From Paracoccaceae bacterium (lineage in GTDB: Bacteria > Pseudomonadota > Alphaproteobacteria > Rhodobacterales > Rhodobacteraceae), in NCBI GenBank assembly GCA_029862205.1, contig JAOTXT010000009.1:1-64000 (forward strand): a stretch of 64,000 bases of DNA, written 5' to 3'. The notes under the pieces were generated by a model. The model had not been told where the DNA came from. It saw only the letters and a list, made by a program, of their open reading frames with translations, and did not search any database. Shown here piece by piece: positions 60,696 to 64,000 of the stretch; position 1 is the stretch's first letter; every line of letters begins with the position of its first letter. A program made the translations under genes and the position numbers.

Positions 60696-62732
60696 ATGAG
60701 CGCGGACGGCCCCCGCATCGTCGAGACCTTCCCCCACAAGGTGCGCCAGATCGAGCATCAGTGGATCGAGATGCCGGACGGGGTGCGGCTTTCGGCCCGG
60801 ATCTGGCTACCGGAGGGGGCGGGGACCGGTCCGGTTCCCGCGATCCTGGAATACATCCCCTACCGCAAGCGTGATAGCACCCGGCCTAGCGACGACCGGC
60901 GCCATGGCTATTGGGCCGGGCATGGGTTTGCCTGCATCCGGCTGGATATCCGTGGTACTGGGGAGTCCGAGGGGCTGATCACTGACGAATACCCGAAATC
61001 CGAGCAGGACGACGCAGTCGCCGCCATCGCCTGGATCGCCGAGCAGCCCTGGTGCAACGGTAATGTGGGCATGACCGGGATTTCCTGGGGCGGGTTCAAC
61101 GGGCTGCAGGTGGCCGCCCGGCGCCCGCCGGCACTGAAGGCGATCATCACCCATTGCTCGACCGACGACCGCTATGCGGATGACGTGCACTGGATGGGCG
61201 GCTGCCTGCTGCTGGACGGGTTCTTCTGGGGCTCGGGCTTCTATCAGCGAATGGCGCGCCCGCCCGACAAGGCGCTGGACGCCCAGGGCTGGCGCGCGAG
61301 GTGGCTGGAGCGGCTGGAGCATTGGGAGCCCCCGGCCTCGCATATCTGGATGCGGCACCAGCGGCGCGACGATTATTGGCGCCACGGTTCGGTCTGCGAG
61401 AACTACGCCGATATCGAATGCGCGGTCTACGCGGTCGGCGGCTGGGAGGACGGCTATTCCAACGCGGTGCCGCGCTTGCTCGCCAACCTCTCGTGCCCGG
61501 CCAAGGGGTTGGTCGGACCATGGGGCCACAAATACCCGGAGGTCGGGATGCCGGGACCGGCCATCGGGTTCCTGCAAGAGGCTTTGCGCTGGTGGGACCA
61601 CTGGCTGAAGGGCGAGGCGAACGGGATCATGGACGAGCCTGCCTATACGGTCTGGATGCAGGATTTCGTGGTGCCGGATGCCTGTCTGGCCGATGTGCCG
61701 GGGCGCTGGGTGGCCGAAGAGGCGTGGCCGTCAGCGAATGTCTCTACACGATCATATGCAATTAATAACAATGCGTTGGGAGGAGAATCTGAACCCGAAG
61801 GGGTTCTGCGTCATAGCTCGCCCCAGACCCTCGGCGTCGCTAGTGGCAATTGGTGTCCCTATGGGCTGGGTGGGTCCAGCCCCGACCTTGCCATCGACCA
61901 GCGCGAGGATGACGGACGGTCGCTGTGCATCGACACCCAGCCGCTCGACGCGCCGATCGAAATTCTCGGCGCGCCGGTTGCCCGCCTGCGCATGGCTGTC
62001 GATCAACCTCAGGGCATCCTGGCGGTGCGGCTGATGGATGTGGCGCCGGACGGCACGTCGCGGCGCATCAGCTTCGGGCTCTTGAACCTGACCCATCGCG
62101 AGGATCACGAGAACACCCGCCCGATGGTGCCGGGCGAGATGACCGAGGTCGCGGTGCAACTGAATGACCTTGCCCATCGCGCGGTCCCGGGCCACCGGCT
62201 GCGCTTGGCGCTGTCGACCACTTATTGGCCAATGGCCTGGCCTGGGCCAGCGCCGGTGGAACTTACCCTGGAGACTGGAACCAGCACATTGGACCTGCCC
62301 CTGCGCGATCCCGACAACGGTCCGGATGCGCCCACCTTCGGACCACCCGAGATGGCTGGGACCGCCATTTCCGTGATCGAGCCCGATCACTCCGCCCGGA
62401 CGGTCGAGCGCGACCTCGCGACTGGACGCTGGGTCACCCGGCTGGTCGAGGACAGCGGGCGCTATCACATCGAGGATATCGGTCTAGATGTCGTGAACGG
62501 GATGACGGCTGAATTCATGATTGACGAGGATGACCCCCTGTCGGCCGAGGCGGTCTGGCAATGGCATTCGCTGAGGCACCGCGATGATTGGCATGTGGAG
62601 GTCGATAGCACGACCCGGGTCCGCGCGACGGCGACCGACTGGCTGATCGATACCGATGTCGAGGCGCGCGACGGCGACGAGGTGGTCTTCGCGCGGAATT
62701 GGCGTGAGAAGGTGCCGCGCGACGGGGTCTAA
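60696..62732 (+). CDS. CocE/NonD-family hydrolase (copy 1)
   Basis: A 678-residue alpha/beta hydrolase of the cocaine esterase / X-Pro dipeptidyl-peptidase group. DIRGTGESEGLITDEY and the nucleophile elbow GISWGGFNGLQ (Ser ~135) lie in the N-terminal catalytic domain. A cap region and a C-terminal jelly-roll (~390-678) follow. ATG 60696 is preferred over TTG 60672. Members hydrolyse esters or acyl-peptides. There is no signal peptide, so it acts in the cytoplasm. Bases ~61735-61830 (encoding SANVSTRSYAINNNALGG and neighbours) are conspicuously AT-richer than the rest of the gene although still in frame. A paralogue follows 18 bp downstream. Confidence 0.9.
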   Translation: MSADGPRIVETFPHKVRQIEHQWIEMPDGVRLSARIWLPEGAGTGPVPAILEYIPYRKRDSTRPSDDRRHGYWAGHGFACIRLDIRGTGESEGLITDEYPKSEQDDAVAAIAWIAEQPWCNGNVGMTGISWGGFNGLQVAARRPPALKAIITHCSTDDRYADDVHWMGGCLLLDGFFWGSGFYQRMARPPDKALDAQGWRARWLERLEHWEPPASHIWMRHQRRDDYWRHGSVCENYADIECAVYAVGGWEDGYSNAVPRLLANLSCPAKGLVGPWGHKYPEVGMPGPAIGFLQEALRWWDHWLKGEANGIMDEPAYTVWMQDFVVPDACLADVPGRWVAEEAWPSANVSTRSYAINNNALGGESEPEGVLRHSSPQTLGVASGNWCPYGLGGSSPDLAIDQREDDGRSLCIDTQPLDAPIEILGAPVARLRMAVDQPQGILAVRLMDVAPDGTSRRISFGLLNLTHREDHENTRPMVPGEMTEVAVQLNDLAHRAVPGHRLRLALSTTYWPMAWPGPAPVELTLETGTSTLDLPLRDPDNGPDAPTFGPPEMAGTAISVIEPDHSARTVERDLATGRWVTRLVEDSGRYHIEDIGLDVVNGMTAEFMIDEDDPLSAEAVWQWHSLRHRDDWHVEVDSTTRVRATATDWLIDTDVEARDGDEVVFARNWREKVPRDGV

Positions 62733-62750
62733 GTCTTTGGGGGACAAGGC

Positions 62751-64000
62751 ATGAAAATCGTCGAGACCTTTCCACGCCAGACCGAGGTGATGGACCCGAT
62801 CTTCATCACCCTCTCCGACGGAGTGCGTCTCGCCGCGCGGATCTGGCTGCCGAAGGATGCCGCCCAGAACCCGGTCCCGGCGATCCTGGAATACCTGCCC
62901 TATCGCCGCAAGGACGGGACCGCCGACCGGGATGCGATGACCCATCCCTATTTCGCGGGCCATGGCTATGCCTCGGTCCGTGTCGATATGCGCGGCGCCG
63001 GGGATTCCGAGGGTGCGATGCTGGGCGAATACCTTAAGCAGGAGCAGGACGACGCGCTGGAGATCATCGACTGGATCACCGCCCAGCCATGGTGTTCTGG
63101 CAATGTCGGCATGATCGGAATTTCCTGGGGCGGTTTCAACGGCTTGCAGGTCGCGGCACGCCGTCCGCTGGCGCTGAAGGCCATCGTCTCGATCTGCTCG
63201 ACCGATGACCGCTACGCGGATGACATCCACTACATGGGCGGCTGCCTGTTGAACGACAACGCCGCGTGGAACAGCTACATGTTCTCGATCAACACCACGC
63301 CGCCCGACCCGGCCGTGGTCGGCAACAAGTGGGAGCAGGTTTGGCGTGACCGGCTGACCGGTTCCGGTATGTGGCTGACCGACTGGCTGGAGCATCAGAC
63401 CCGCGACGACTTCTACAAGCACGGCTCGGTCTGCGAAAACTTCGACGACATCGAAGCGGCGGTCTATGCGGTCGGCGGCTGGGCCGATGGATATTCCAAT
63501 GCGGTCTTCCGGCTGCTTGCGGGGCTGAAATCGCCGGTCAAGGGCTTGGTGGGTCCTTGGGCGCACAAATACCCGCATTTCGCCGAGCCCGGGCCCGCCA
63601 TCGGGTTCCTGCAGGAATGCATCCGCTGGTGGAATCACTGGCTGAAGGGCGAGGAGACCGGGATCATGGACGAGCCGCAACTGCGGTGCTGGATGCAGGA
63701 TCCCGTGCCGCCGCGCACATACTTTGCGGAACGGCCCGGCCGCTGGGTCGCCGAGGCGTCCTGGCCCTCGCCCCGGATCGAGGATCGCGTGCTGCACCTG
63801 AACGCGGGCGGTCTGGAAGCGGCCGCGGGATCGGGCACGCGCACCATTAGCTCGCCCATGGATACCGGGCTAATGGCCGGTCAGTGGTGCCCGCACGGGC
63901 TCGACCCGGATCAGCCGGGCGACCAGCGGAACGACGCGGGCGGGTGCCTGACCTTCGAGACCGAGCCATTGGACGAGACGGTGGAGATCCTCGGTGCCTC
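62751..64000 (+). CDS. CocE/NonD-family hydrolase (copy 2, 3' end outside window)
   Basis: The frame starts at ATG 62751 (MKIVETFPRQTEVMDPIFIT) and stays open to the window end: 416 codons of an expected ~670. It is a clear paralogue of the preceding protein: GISWGGFNGLQVAARRP, HGSVCENFDDIEAAVYAVGG and KGLVGPWAHKYP are nearly the same, and the nucleophile Ser is kept. The region between the catalytic core and the cap differs (NAAWNSYMFSINTTPPDPAV), suggesting a shifted substrate range. The start is preceded by GGGGGACAAGG. The C-terminal jelly-roll is cut off. Confidence 0.9.
   Translation, partial: MKIVETFPRQTEVMDPIFITLSDGVRLAARIWLPKDAAQNPVPAILEYLPYRRKDGTADRDAMTHPYFAGHGYASVRVDMRGAGDSEGAMLGEYLKQEQDDALEIIDWITAQPWCSGNVGMIGISWGGFNGLQVAARRPLALKAIVSICSTDDRYADDIHYMGGCLLNDNAAWNSYMFSINTTPPDPAVVGNKWEQVWRDRLTGSGMWLTDWLEHQTRDDFYKHGSVCENFDDIEAAVYAVGGWADGYSNAVFRLLAGLKSPVKGLVGPWAHKYPHFAEPGPAIGFLQECIRWWNHWLKGEETGIMDEPQLRCWMQDPVPPRTYFAERPGRWVAEASWPSPRIEDRVLHLNAGGLEAAAGSGTRTISSPMDTGLMAGQWCPHGLDPDQPGDQRNDAGGCLTFETEPLDETVEILGA

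Noticed and set aside
1-64000. tRNA, rRNA, prophage or CRISPR loci
   Set aside because: No cloverleaf-like segment, rRNA motif, phage structural gene or regularly spaced repeat was recognised on reading both strands; a tRNAscan or Rfam search could still find small RNAs I missed.

Overview
This 64-kb window is chromosomal, GC-rich DNA from an alphaproteobacterium. The strongest marker is the general stress response trio phyR / nepR / ecfG (37967-39623), which is confined to Alphaproteobacteria. The rpmH-rnpA-yidD order, the PotABCD-, Dpp-, Liv- and TRAP-type uptake systems and the many amine, peptide and sugar-acid catabolic genes fit a nutritionally versatile, possibly marine or soil lineage. 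I cannot name the genus. No rRNA, tRNA, CRISPR array, prophage or transposase gene was seen.

Layout. 1-4.7 kb: housekeeping and transport genes (SLC13 permease end, EamA exporter, NifU-like scaffold, hisI, AbrB-type membrane protein, a metal-less M24 hydrolase). 4.8-11 kb: alpha/beta hydrolase, FAD amine oxidoreductase and a complete polyamine-type ABC importer. 11-17 kb: accessory region with LysR, a non-pyrrolysine MttB-family methyltransferase and a GcvT-like protein. These three genes lie between two ~330-bp direct repeats carrying the 3' end of the potC-like gene and REP palindromes. A stand-alone SIR2-like gene follows. 17-27 kb: M20 peptidase, divergent from a triple-RidA protein, EutB/EutC-like enzymes and a Dpp-type importer. 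27-31.4 kb: an unknown protein, a disulfide oxidoreductase with a TVP38 membrane protein, and rpmH-rnpA-yidD. 31.4-38 kb: an RND pump with its adaptor, and livG/livJ without permeases. 38-39.6 kb: the stress response locus, with phyR broken at a C9 tract. 39.6-48.2 kb: a long minus-strand catabolic group (nitroreductase, RraA-like, PhyH-like, isochorismatase-like, thioesterase, IlvD/Edd, 44-aa membrane protein, TRAP transporter).

48.4-59 kb is the most unusual part. A four-gene plus-strand operon encodes a TPR/beta-barrel exporter, a 1092-aa REC-GGDEF-REC-GGDEF-glycosyltransferase fusion, a soluble histidine kinase and a single-domain response regulator. A divergent Hpt protein lies upstream and a convergent adenylation-carrier-thioesterase protein lies downstream; its thioesterase nucleophile is Cys. 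I infer a phosphorelay-controlled polysaccharide synthesis and export system, perhaps with acyl decoration. 59-64 kb holds an amidohydrolase and two paralogous CocE/NonD hydrolases, the last cut by the window end.

A recurring regulatory theme is a GC-rich hairpin directly after the substrate-binding-protein gene in all four binding-protein-dependent transport operons. It probably lets the binding protein be made in excess over the membrane components.
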